DNA from: Saltatorellus ferox
GTDB lineage: Bacteria; Planctomycetota; UBA1135; GCA-002686595
Reading direction: 5' to 3'
Assembly (NCBI GenBank): GCA_007751475.1
Contig: CP036434.1
Coordinates: 4,283,524 to 4,347,523, forward strand
DNA length: 64,000 nt
Shown here piece after piece: positions 38,021 to 46,470 of the stretch; the first letter of the stretch is position 1, and every line of letters begins with the position of its first letter. The notes under the pieces were generated by a model that worked only from the letters and a program-made list of their open reading frames with translations, was not told the origin of the DNA and did no database searches. The translations under genes and the position numbers were made by a program.

Positions 38021-39436
38021 ATGACGCAGCGCTCACCCGACTCCGTCATGCTCACGTCCGTCATGAAAGATCCACTTGGCTCCCGCACCTCCAGCCCCTT
38101 CGCCTTCCCCTCTTTGGCGCTGCCCCTGCTGGCCCTGCCCCTGTGGGGCCTGGCGACGGCCTGCACCTCGGGCGAGGATCTGATCGACGTCGAGCCGCCG
38201 ACGATCCAGCCGGAACCGGACTCGGTCCTCGACCGCGCGGCGGCTCTGGGCTTCGGCCAGTTCGTGGCGCTCGCGAAGGCCTCGACCCATCGCGCATTGC
38301 TGGAGAGCGACACGGCCGTCACGGTCTTCGCCCCTTCGGATGCGGCCTTTGCCATGCTTCCTGCAGGTGAGCTGCTCGGCCTCTTCGAGCCGGGCGCCCT
38401 GGCGGAACTCGACGCCTTCGTCGGCTACCACATCACCACGGGTGAGCTCGATACGGCGGCCCTCTCGGGGATCGACCAGGTCGCCATGCTCGGAATGGAC
38501 GACGCATTCGTCGATTCCCTGGGCACCCAGTTGATCATCAACGATGCGCGCATCGTGAGCTCCGATGATGGCGGTGACAATGGCTGGCTCCATGGGGTCG
38601 ACACGGTCCTCGAAAGGCCGCTTCCCGTGATCGAAACGCTGGAGCGTCGCGGCTTCGAGACGCTCGCCGAACTCATTCAGCTGAGCGGGCTCAGCGGTTC
38701 GATCCAGGGCGGCGCGCTGACCCTGCTCGCGCCGACGGACGCCGCGTTCGATGCTTTGCCCGCGGGCGAACTCGACGACCTGCGTGACCCCGCGATGCAG
38801 GCGGCGCTTCAAGACCGCCTCGAGCTCCATCTCGTCGGCGGCGCCAGCACCGGCACGACCCTCGTCGACGCCGAGTCGAGCCTGAATCTCGGGGGCTCCT
38901 TCCTCTTCTGGAACCGCGACGTCGACGGCGTCCCCACCGCCAACGGTACGGCGTTCGAATCCGTCAACATCCGCTGCACCGACGGCGTCATCCACGTCAT
39001 CGGGTCCGTCTTCGCCGAGCTCCCGACGGTCGGCGAGCAGATGATGGCGCAGGGCCTCATGACGCTCGGATCACTCGCCTTTGCGGGTGGACTCGAGGCG
39101 GACTTCGGGACGCTCTCGCCGCTCACGGTCTTCGGACCGAGCGACCTCGCCCTCGAGCTGGGCCTGGCACCCGGGGTCATCGACGCGCTCGTCGTTCCGG
39201 CGAATCTCCCTCGGCTCCAGACCTTCCTTCGCGCTCACATGGTCACCGCGCCCATCGGGTACCGAAGCCTCGTTCCTGGCACGATGTGGACCGCGCTCTC
39301 CGGTGACACCATCGACGTCACGGAACTTTCGGGAGAGACCACGCTGAACGGTAGCGTCGGACTCGCGGTGCGCGACGTCTACGCCAGCAACGGCGTGCTG
39401 CACGTCATCGACGGCGTTCTGGACGACGGTCAGTAG
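38021..39436 (+). CDS. Lipoprotein with three fasciclin (FAS1) domains
   Basis: Predicted surface lipoprotein of 471 residues. The signal region PSLALPLLALPLWGLATAC ends in a lipobox cysteine. Three FAS1 repeats follow, seen by the recurring VFAPSDAAFAMLPAG / LLAPTDAAFDALPAG / VFGPSDLALEL first motif and the H-x-I/V second motif before each repeat end (DGVIHVIGSVF, NGVLHVIDGVL). FAS1 domains mediate adhesion. GGAAGG (38006-38011) supports the ATG at 38021; later ATGs would shorten the leader. Its last 32 nt overlap the 3' end of the convergent BatA-like gene. Confidence 0.9.
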   Translation: MTQRSPDSVMLTSVMKDPLGSRTSSPFAFPSLALPLLALPLWGLATACTSGEDLIDVEPPTIQPEPDSVLDRAAALGFGQFVALAKASTHRALLESDTAVTVFAPSDAAFAMLPAGELLGLFEPGALAELDAFVGYHITTGELDTAALSGIDQVAMLGMDDAFVDSLGTQLIINDARIVSSDDGGDNGWLHGVDTVLERPLPVIETLERRGFETLAELIQLSGLSGSIQGGALTLLAPTDAAFDALPAGELDDLRDPAMQAALQDRLELHLVGGASTGTTLVDAESSLNLGGSFLFWNRDVDGVPTANGTAFESVNIRCTDGVIHVIGSVFAELPTVGEQMMAQGLMTLGSLAFAGGLEADFGTLSPLTVFGPSDLALELGLAPGVIDALVVPANLPRLQTFLRAHMVTAPIGYRSLVPGTMWTALSGDTIDVTELSGETTLNGSVGLAVRDVYASNGVLHVIDGVLDDGQ

Positions 39437-40886
39437 CCAGCGCGAGCAAGGCCACGGCGAGAAGGCCGAGGAGCGCGGCGCTGCCCGCCAGTACGGAACG
39501 AAGGAGCGCCGCGAGTCGGTCCGGTCGAATGCGCTGGCTGTCTTCGGCAGCGGGCGGCGGAGGCGGAAGCACCGGAAGACGTTGAGGCGGGGCGCTGACC
39601 GGGGAGCCAGCGGCGACTCGCTCCTCGGGCGGCAGCACCCCTTGAGGAACCGGCCGCATCCGATCGAACAGGCCGATCCAGGAGACAGCGAACGCAGCGG
39701 GATCATCGGGCGGCTCCGAGAAGCCGCCAAACCCGACACGTATCTCTCCGATCCCGGCCCCGACGAGAACGCGACCGTCGCTGTCTACCCACCAGGGCGT
39801 CACTCGCCCATCGGTCGCCGCGCCGAAGACCTCGGAAACGGTGGCCTCCCAGCCGTCCCGGCCGACTCGCCTCGACTCCACGACGGTGAAGCTCCCGTCC
39901 TCGGGCGGCGGAGAACGAGTCAGGCGCAGGTCCGCCGATCGCGCGTCCCCCCCGGTCTCGGCGCTGGCCTCGGCGCTGGCCTCGGCGCTGGCCTCGGCGT
40001 TGACCTCGGCGAGGCCGCGATCCGCCGCCCAGAGTCGCATCAGCTGAACCAGAGATTCCGGCACCCGCGGTCCGATGAAGACCTTACCCGCTTCGGCGCC
40101 TCCCACGCGAAACGACGTGGTGCCATCCGCGAGCCAGTCGATGGACCCAGCAGGCCCCGCGGCGATCGGACCCGGCAGGCTCTCGCCGCCGCTCGCAAAG
40201 AGTCCCGCGTGCTTGCGCTCGTTCGAAGGGATCGCGCGATCCGTGATCCAGACGAAACCTGGCCTATCGAAGGCGGCCCAAAGGGGCTCCGCGCGTGACA
40301 CCATGGGGAGGTCACCCGCTGAACCGCTGGTGAGCGCGGGCGCCGTGACCGCTCTCCAGGATGAGGGCTCCGACGACGACAGCCGCACCAGAACGGGCGT
40401 CGCGTTCTCCGCTTCGTAGCGCTCTGCCCATGCGCGAAACGCCTCCACGGCGACGTCGATACGACGTGGACCGCCCGGATCACTCCTGCGAACAGGGTGG
40501 AACATGGACGGACTCTGATCGACGACGAGATCGATGACAACGCCCGAAAGGGGCTCGGGTGGTGCGCCCGGGCGGGCGAGCGCCAGAGTCCCGAGCAGGA
40601 GCGCTACCATCGCAACGATGAGCCAGGCGGGCACCGAGCGCCGCGCCTGGCCCTCGCTGCCCTGGACGTCCGCCTCGAAGAATCTCGCGGTGCCGAGGAA
40701 GGACTCCCGCGTGGATCGGCGCACGAGGCTGAGAGCCAAGAGCGCCACCGGCGCGGCCAGCCCGAGAAGACCCCAGGGCTCCAGGAACACCAGTTCTCCC
40801 CACGCGCTCGCGAGAGGCAGCGACTCGTACCACCACGTTTCGCCGACCATCGAAGCGGCCCTGGTCATGGAAGCAGCGCCACTCAT
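39405..40886 (-). CDS. BatA-like aerotolerance/vWA membrane protein
   Basis: Membrane protein of 493 residues. It begins with a hydrophobic BatA_N-like part (ELVFLEPWGLLGLAAPVALLALSLVRR), then a second helix (PAWLIVAMVALLLGTLAL) and a vWA-type domain whose MIDAS motif DQSPS is intact (VVIDLVVDQSPSMF). An in-frame 12-nt tandem repeat encodes Ala-Ser-Ala-Glu units near residue 293, and a final helix (about 468-486) ends it. Its ATG overlaps the DUF58 stop (ATGA). In Bat operons these proteins work with a MoxR ATPase and DUF58 protein; MoxR is missing here. Function is usually linked to envelope stress or protein-complex assembly. Confidence 0.75.
   Translation of the reverse strand: MSGAASMTRAASMVGETWWYESLPLASAWGELVFLEPWGLLGLAAPVALLALSLVRRSTRESFLGTARFFEADVQGSEGQARRSVPAWLIVAMVALLLGTLALARPGAPPEPLSGVVIDLVVDQSPSMFHPVRRSDPGGPRRIDVAVEAFRAWAERYEAENATPVLVRLSSSEPSSWRAVTAPALTSGSAGDLPMVSRAEPLWAAFDRPGFVWITDRAIPSNERKHAGLFASGGESLPGPIAAGPAGSIDWLADGTTSFRVGGAEAGKVFIGPRVPESLVQLMRLWAADRGLAEVNAEASAEASAEASAETGGDARSADLRLTRSPPPEDGSFTVVESRRVGRDGWEATVSEVFGAATDGRVTPWWVDSDGRVLVGAGIGEIRVGFGGFSEPPDDPAAFAVSWIGLFDRMRPVPQGVLPPEERVAAGSPVSAPPQRLPVLPPPPPAAEDSQRIRPDRLAALLRSVLAGSAALLGLLAVALLALATDRRPERRR
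39958..40012 (-). repeat. In-frame 12-nt tandem repeat (ASAE units)
   Basis: About four 12-nt units within the BatA-like gene encode Ala-Ser-Ala-Glu repeats. The period is a multiple of three, so copy-number change would keep the frame. It sits between the vWA region and the C-terminal part and looks like a flexible linker. Confidence 0.9.
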
Positions 40887-41794
40887 CGAAGCAACGCCGG
40901 CAGGAACCGCTCGAAGGGATCCGCGGAACTCCAGGCGGCGTGCCCCATGGCGTGGGCGCGTGCGAGAACCTCCCAGCCTTCGACGAACCGCTCGAGTCGT
41001 CGACGATACGCGCCGAGCCGGGCGGGGCCACCGGAGGCGCCTGGATGTCGTTCCCCGGTCTCTGGGTCGACCCAGGTGACGGCCTCTGCCGGGTTCCACT
41101 CCTCGGGGCTCAAGACCTGGCCCAGATGAACGCGCCTGCGTCCGCCAGCCAGCTGCAGGACCGCGTCGTACTGGACGTCGATGAAGTCGCCGAACAGGAA
41201 CACGCGCCCGGCGCCGCTGCGCCTGCGCACGAGCCCGGGGACCGTCGCCGAGGGTCCCACGAGATGCGCTTCGATGCCACCCGCAGGAGGCGTGGACGAC
41301 GCGACATCGTGGGAGCCGAATGTGCGCAGATCCCCGAGCGCGGCGAACATTCGCTCCAGCTCCGGCGAACGCCCCACGTGGAGCGTGCGCAGGCCAGCCT
41401 CGGGCTGGAACCAGACGAGCGTCACCTCTGCGCCGAGTCGAAGCCCGAGTGAAATCGAAGCGGCAGCCGCTTCGGCCGCCGACTGCAGCTTGCCGGGGCG
41501 TCCGATCGCCATCGACGCGCTCGTATCGATGACGACGACCCATGCCTCGGAGGCATTGGAGCGCAGGATGCGAACGAAGGGCCGGTCGAGACGAGCGAGC
41601 AGTTCCCAGTCGAGCTGCCGAAGGTCCTCACCCGGTCGATACGGACGATGGCCGACGAACTCCTGGCCTTCGCCCTGCAGAGCCCGTTTCGACCCCACAT
41701 CCTCGCGCTCACGGGCCGCGGCGAGCCTGCCTGCGAAGGTCGCGATGCGGCGGATGAGGTCCGGAGTGAACTCAACGCCAGGGACAGCGCTCAT
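40883..41794 (-). CDS. DUF58 domain protein
   Basis: Protein of 303 residues. The DUF58 core reads GHRPYRPGEDLRQLDWELLARLDRPFVRIL, followed by a vWA-like fold with intact MIDAS motif DTSAS (WVVVIDTSASMAIG). No membrane helix is obvious, which differs from many DUF58 proteins, so it may be cytosolic or peripheral. It overlaps the phosphatase gene upstream and the BatA-like gene downstream by 4 nt each (ATGA), so the three are translationally coupled. Family knowledge: DUF58 proteins accompany MoxR ATPases and Bat proteins; the biochemical role is unknown. Confidence 0.88.
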   Translation of the reverse strand: MSAVPGVEFTPDLIRRIATFAGRLAAAREREDVGSKRALQGEGQEFVGHRPYRPGEDLRQLDWELLARLDRPFVRILRSNASEAWVVVIDTSASMAIGRPGKLQSAAEAAAASISLGLRLGAEVTLVWFQPEAGLRTLHVGRSPELERMFAALGDLRTFGSHDVASSTPPAGGIEAHLVGPSATVPGLVRRRSGAGRVFLFGDFIDVQYDAVLQLAGGRRRVHLGQVLSPEEWNPAEAVTWVDPETGERHPGASGGPARLGAYRRRLERFVEGWEVLARAHAMGHAAWSSADPFERFLPALLR

Positions 41795-43383
41795 GTGCGC
41801 CGGATCGCCACGATCGTGACATCGTCCTCGCGAGCGCCTTCGGCGAACTCGAGCGCCGCCTGGGCGACCGACTCGACGGTCTCACGCGCGGAGGATCCCG
41901 CGTGACCGCGATCACTGAGGACGGCGCGAACCCCCTGCTCCTCGAAGAATCGATCGGGATGATCGGGGTGCCGCGCTTCGACGAGGCCGTCGGAGAAGGC
42001 GAGGAGGATGTCGCCGACTTCGAGGTGAAGGTCTGCGCCGGTTTCGTAGGTCAGATCGTCCATCAAGCCGAGCGCCGGCCCATCACTGGAGATCGACTCG
42101 ATGGTCTTGGTCGCCGCTCGCCAGATGAGCGGAGGCGTGTGGCCGGCATTGAGCGTCTGCACGCGGCCGTCGGGCTCCAGCTCGGCGATGAAGAGCGTCA
42201 GGAACATGCCGTCATCCATGCGCTCGCTGAGGTCAGCGTTGAGCATCGTCACCACAGACCCTGGGTCTTCCAGAACGCGGGCGTAGCTGCGCAGGCTGGC
42301 CTGGGCCGTGGCGGTCACGAGGGCGGGCCCCACACCGTGCCCGGTGACGTCCCCCACGACCGCTGCGACGCCGCCACTCTTGGTGCGAACGAAGTCGAAG
42401 AAGTCCCCGGAGGCATGCTCGGCGCTGCGGTACCAGCCGAAGAGGTCGTAGCCTTCCATCGCCGGCGGCGATTTGGGCATCAGACCCGCCTGGATTTCGG
42501 CCGCGATCTCCAGGGACCGCTCGAGACGTGCGCGCTCGATGGAGTGCAGGTTGAGCTGGGCGTTCTCCAGGGCGATGGCGATGTGCTGGGCGAGCGCGTG
42601 GAAGAGCGCGAGGTCCTCGGGCTGGAAGGCGCGGCTTGCGGCCTTCGAATCCACGTACAGCGCGCCGCGGGGCATCTCGGGAGCGCCGTCGGGCTGGCCA
42701 GCGGCCCCGCCGCGCGGCACCAGCGGCACGCACATGACCGCGCGAAGCTTGAGGTCGTACACGGAGTTACCGAGCGCGAGGTCGTCCGCGTTCTTTTGCA
42801 CCGTCGTGCGGAGGGGCGCCTGCTCCTCGATCACGCGCTGGACCACGGACGTGCTGTACTTGACGTCGCGACCGACCGAGCGGCACTGACGATCGCCGTC
42901 GAGTTCGCGGGCGACGCGGACGACCTGCGCCTGGGCCTCGTCGTCGTAGAGGACGAGGAAGCCCCGTTCGGCGCCGGTGGCCTGGATCGAGCTGTCGACC
43001 ACGTAGTCGAGGAGCGACTCCAGGTCCCGGGACAAGGAGACGCGGGCGATCGCGTCCAAGAGCACGTCCAGCGATCGGGAGTCCTCGCCGGTATCGCCAC
43101 GAAGGAAAGTGGTCGAGTGGCCGTCCTCACCGCCTTCCCCCCCGGAGCCGCGCTGGACTCGATCCTGGCCAGGTCGTTGCGAGCCTCGCCCTGAAGCCGC
43201 GAGATTCGCGGCCGTGCGGGCGGCGCTGCCCGCTCCCCCAGCGCCCTGATGGCCAGCGCCCTGATGGCCAGCGCCCTTGTGGCCAGCGTCGTCAGCCGAG
43301 GAGCCCGAAGCGTTCCCCGTTGAGGTATTCGAGGTTGCCCCGATTGCGCCGTCAGGCTGCGGACGTCTCTTCCAAAAAGCCAT
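41791..43383 (-). CDS. GAF-SpoIIE (PP2C) serine phosphatase, RsbU-like
   Basis: Cytoplasmic phosphatase of 530 residues. The first 100 residues are low-complexity, with an in-frame repeat (HQGAG units). A GAF domain (about 105-280, LLDYVVDSSIQATGAERGFLVL) is followed by a linker coiled coil and a SpoIIE domain. Its metal-binding acidic motifs are complete: SGDFFDF, VGDVTGHGVGPAL, NAGHTPPL, FSDGLVEAR and EDDVTIVAI. It should dephosphorylate a STAS-type anti-sigma antagonist; a STAS-PilZ gene is divergently placed 244 nt away. It heads the operon with DUF58 and BatA-like genes, coupled by ATGA. No kinase (RsbW/SpoIIAB-like) is in the window. Confidence 0.93.
   Translation of the reverse strand: MAFWKRRPQPDGAIGATSNTSTGNASGSSADDAGHKGAGHQGAGHQGAGGAGSAARTAANLAASGRGSQRPGQDRVQRGSGGEGGEDGHSTTFLRGDTGEDSRSLDVLLDAIARVSLSRDLESLLDYVVDSSIQATGAERGFLVLYDDEAQAQVVRVARELDGDRQCRSVGRDVKYSTSVVQRVIEEQAPLRTTVQKNADDLALGNSVYDLKLRAVMCVPLVPRGGAAGQPDGAPEMPRGALYVDSKAASRAFQPEDLALFHALAQHIAIALENAQLNLHSIERARLERSLEIAAEIQAGLMPKSPPAMEGYDLFGWYRSAEHASGDFFDFVRTKSGGVAAVVGDVTGHGVGPALVTATAQASLRSYARVLEDPGSVVTMLNADLSERMDDGMFLTLFIAELEPDGRVQTLNAGHTPPLIWRAATKTIESISSDGPALGLMDDLTYETGADLHLEVGDILLAFSDGLVEARHPDHPDRFFEEQGVRAVLSDRGHAGSSARETVESVAQAALEFAEGAREDDVTIVAIRRT
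43239..43288 (-). repeat. In-frame 15-nt tandem repeat (GAGHQ units)
   Basis: About three 15-nt units in the N-terminal part of the phosphatase gene encode Gly-Ala-Gly-His-Gln repeats. The period keeps the frame. It lies outside the GAF and SpoIIE domains. Confidence 0.9.
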
Positions 43384-43627
43384 GGGAGGATCTTACCCAA
43401 CTGGCCATCGCAGGAGGCCACGCGCGTGACCTGAAAGAGAGGCCGATCGGCAGTCCCAGGGGGTCCGGAATGGCTGACCAGCCCACGATTCCCTTCGTAC
43501 CCCCCTGGTTTCCCTTGCGGCGGGTGTCTGCGCCCAGGAGACTGTGCGGCCAGCCTCCGTGCTGCGTTGGACTCCGATTCCAGGGGGTCCTCTCCCCAGA
43601 CGTTCCCCCAGCCCGTTTCCACTCCCG

Positions 43628-44440
43628 ATGCATATCACAGCCGAGCCAGGCGAGAGCCACGTCGTTCTCCACCTCCGCGGAGAGTTCGATACTTACTACT
43701 GCCACCTCCTCGAGGAGGAGATTGCGGCCGTGCAGAAGAGCGGGATGCAGCTGGTGGTCCTGAATCTGCGGCTCGTCAAGTTCATCAACTCCACGGCGCT
43801 CGGAGCCATCATCAAGGCCTCCAAGGCCCTGACCAGGAATGGCGGCATGCTGGTGATCTCGCGCCCGTCCGCGTTCTGCCGAGACATCATCGAAAAGGTC
43901 GGCCTGAACCGCGTCGTTCCGGTCGCCGAGACCGACGAAGAGGCCATCACGATGCTCATCGAGAAGGCCAAGCCCGCGGCGCAGTCGGATGGCCCGTCGG
44001 AAGAGGATCCGTCGTCCGTGATCTTCCGAATGGCGGACATGGCGCGCCTGCGCCACTTCGTCGAACAGGAGAAGGCCAAGAACCCGCTGCACGGCCACGC
44101 GTTCGGTGACAACTGGGCCGGCATCGGACGGATGTCCGGACTCGATGAGGACGGGCTGCGGTTCACGTGGAACGGGGGCAAGACGGATCTCACCGCCTTC
44201 GACATGGGCCAGATGCTCAGCGTTGGCACCGAGTTGCTCGTGAAGTTCCGCCTGCCGCTGCTTCAGCGCGGCTACGTCGAAGCCAAGGTGACGGTCTCCT
44301 TCCTCGAGGAGCGGGCCGACGGCGTCAAGGTCGGATGTCGCTTCGTGGAGATCGACGACGAGACGCGCGCAGCCGTGGGTCAGTACGCGCAGGACATGGC
44401 CTTCCTCAAGGAAGAGCTGCGCAAGGCGACCGACCAGTAG
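43628..44440 (+). CDS. STAS domain protein fused to a PilZ-like domain
   Basis: Protein of 270 residues starting MHITAEPGESHVVLHLRGEFD. The STAS domain (about 1-110) has the phosphorylation segment FINSTALG at about 52-59, where SpoIIAA has DSSGLG; Ser55 aligns with the target Ser, while Asp becomes Asn54 and Gly becomes Ala57. The C-terminal region (about 165-260: GRMSGLDEDGLRFTW, VKFRLPLL, VKVGCRFVEI) resembles a PilZ domain but lacks an RxxxR motif, so c-di-GMP binding is uncertain. The upstream frame is open but not family-like, so the ATG at 43628 is preferred. It probably is the substrate of the divergent SpoIIE phosphatase; the target sigma or effector is unknown. Confidence 0.83.
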   Translation: MHITAEPGESHVVLHLRGEFDTYYCHLLEEEIAAVQKSGMQLVVLNLRLVKFINSTALGAIIKASKALTRNGGMLVISRPSAFCRDIIEKVGLNRVVPVAETDEEAITMLIEKAKPAAQSDGPSEEDPSSVIFRMADMARLRHFVEQEKAKNPLHGHAFGDNWAGIGRMSGLDEDGLRFTWNGGKTDLTAFDMGQMLSVGTELLVKFRLPLLQRGYVEAKVTVSFLEERADGVKVGCRFVEIDDETRAAVGQYAQDMAFLKEELRKATDQ

Positions 44441-44462
44441 AACTGGTCCTTCAGAGAGGGCC

Positions 44463-44508
44463 TTTCAGGGGCGGGCACACGGGACTTTCGGGGGCGGGCA
44501 CAGGGAAC
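44463..44508. repeat. Two-copy 23-nt direct repeat
   Basis: Imperfect copies at 44463-44485 and 44486-44508 (TTTC-A/G-GGGGCGGGCACA...) lie between the stop of the STAS-PilZ gene and the 3' end of the convergent glycosyltransferase. No coding role is seen. Confidence 0.8.
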
Positions 44509-44526
44509 TCTCGCGTCGAGCGCGTC

Positions 44527-45795
44527 TCATCCGGCGGCGAGTTCTCCCCCTTCGTGGGGTGATTCGTTCGACGCCCGCGCCGAGAGGTCCAGGGTGACCT
44601 CCTCCTGGTGCTGACGCTGGTTGGCGGGCCGGGATTGGCGCGCTGCGCGCTCCTGGACGGCTCCCAACAGGGTGGCCTCGAATCGGTCGGCGATCTTCGG
44701 CCAGGAGAAGTGCTCTTTCGCCCGAACGCGCGCGGCGTTGCCCCACCTCGCTCTTCGCTTGGGATCGGAGGAGAGCCTGGAGATGGCCTGGGTCCAGGCC
44801 TCCAGATCCCCTGCCCGGACGACGAGGCCGCTCTCGTCATGGACGACCATCCCCCCGAGGCGATCGACGTCGGACACGAGCACCGGAATGCCGCAGGCCA
44901 TCGCCCGACGGATCTTCGGGCTGGCGACATCGTCGTCGATCGCCGGGACGAGCAGGGCGGTCGACGCTCCGAGAAGTCCAGGGAGCTCCTCCGTCGCAGG
45001 AACCGGCGTCCAGTGCACCCGAGCGCCAACGCCGAGCCGATCGGCCTGGGCACGGAGCACGTCGCGATGCGACCCGACGCCTGCGAAGACGAGGCTCCAA
45101 TCGCCGCGACGCCCCACGGTCCTCGCGAAAGCGTCGATCAGCACCTCGATGCCTCGCCCTGGCTCGATGCGACCGATGTGCAGCAGCACCTCACCCGCCA
45201 CACCGTGGCGGTAGAGGACCTGGCTGGTCAGTCCAGGCCGATAGGTGGTGGTATCCACGCCGGAACGCAGGACCGTAACCAGGCCGGGATCGAATCCCTC
45301 CTGGTGCGCTTGCGCCTCCGCGGCCGGATCCAGCGCAATCACATGGACGGCCGTGCGGCGAACGAATCTACCCCAGGCGCGGGCTCCGAAGTAGCGCAGT
45401 CCGCGCTCGACGGGCTTCCCACGGTCGGGGAACCCCTCTTCGACGAGGATCAGCGGAACGTCCAGCTTCCGCGCCGCCCGCGCGCTGCGCCAGGCAGCGG
45501 GCGAGAGTCCGTCGTACGCGACGATCACGTCGGGCTGGAATCGAACCAGTCCCGCGCGCTCCAGCGGCGCGGAGCCCTCCTCGGTGGCCGCCTCGAGCTG
45601 CGATTGCGGAATCCCGCCGATCACGTCACCGAAGGCCCGTACCGCATGTCCTCTTCCGAGCAGCTCCCGCGCCACCCACGGCGCGTGATCGCCGCCCTTG
45701 CGACGCAGCGTGAAGGGGTTGAGTACCAGCGCGATCCTGAGGCTGGCGGGCGGCGCAGGCGACTCGTCCGTCGTGGCTAGGAGCGTGTTGCGCAT
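44527..45795 (-). CDS. GT4-type glycosyltransferase
   Basis: Predicted GT-B retaining glycosyltransferase of 422 residues. The N-terminal half has LNPFTLRRKGGDHAPWVARELLGRGHAV; the C-terminal half has LLHIGRIEPGRGIEVLIDAF and the family E/D-x7-E region as DDDVASPKIRRAMACGIPVLVS. The first acidic residue of that pair is Asp here. A hydrophilic, Gln- and Glu-rich tail of about 30 residues ends the protein. It has no export signal. It is divergent from the HAD-like gene across a long gap. The sugar substrates are unknown. Confidence 0.86.
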   Translation of the reverse strand: MRNTLLATTDESPAPPASLRIALVLNPFTLRRKGGDHAPWVARELLGRGHAVRAFGDVIGGIPQSQLEAATEEGSAPLERAGLVRFQPDVIVAYDGLSPAAWRSARAARKLDVPLILVEEGFPDRGKPVERGLRYFGARAWGRFVRRTAVHVIALDPAAEAQAHQEGFDPGLVTVLRSGVDTTTYRPGLTSQVLYRHGVAGEVLLHIGRIEPGRGIEVLIDAFARTVGRRGDWSLVFAGVGSHRDVLRAQADRLGVGARVHWTPVPATEELPGLLGASTALLVPAIDDDVASPKIRRAMACGIPVLVSDVDRLGGMVVHDESGLVVRAGDLEAWTQAISRLSSDPKRRARWGNAARVRAKEHFSWPKIADRFEATLLGAVQERAARQSRPANQRQHQEEVTLDLSARASNESPHEGGELAAG

Positions 45796-46470
45796 GGAGG
45801 GATTCGAGTCGTGCGTTGCCTGGATAGCGAGACAAGGCGATTACGATCCCACGCGTGGCCGCGGTCACGTGGGTTGGAATCTACGCAGTCTTGCGTTTCG
45901 GGAAACGTGCCAAGCGGGCTCGCCCATGCGCAGCATGCTCCCGGGGCCGGAAAGTGATTCTTTGGTTCCATCGAACGGCGGTTCCATCGCGCGGGGAATG
46001 ACCGCGAGCGGCTGCGATAGGATCCCTGTGATTCAACATCGAAAGGTCGAACGGTCCAACATGAAGCCAGACCTCGCAGATCGGCCACGAGGTCACTCAC
46101 TCGGCGAAATCGCCCCATGCTGGATCACGAAAGAGAGCCGATGTTGGCCCTCGGCCGAACGGTGTAATCTCGCGACATGACGGGCTCGCGCGCTGCCCAA
46201 AGTCGCAGAACGGAGACGTGGCGCCGGGTGACGTCCATGGGGATCGACATGGCGTTTTCGTTCGGTGGGTGGTGCCCCAAAAAGGTCCGCTGAATCCCTT
46301 TCGAACCGGAAGAACTGTCCGGATCCCGCGGGGATGACCGCTCCGAACATGTTCGACAGAGACGCCTTTTTCGGCTTGACCCACGCGCTGCACTGCCGAC
46401 ACCCAAAGGACCCGGCGGCGCACCGCCTTGACTCCCTTTTTTCGCCTCGAGACGACGCCAGTATTTTCGA
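45796..46470. other. Long intergenic region without supported gene
   Basis: This gap of about 675 nt between divergent genes is the longest in the window. It looks less GC-rich than the surroundings and has several A/T-rich patches (for example around 46240-46300 and 46360-46470). Open frames exist but lack family motifs, ribosome-binding sites and codon bias, so I call none. The direct word GGTTCCATCG occurs twice about 14 nt apart near 45963-45986. It may hold promoters, regulatory sites, a small RNA or a decayed gene. Confidence 0.5.
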
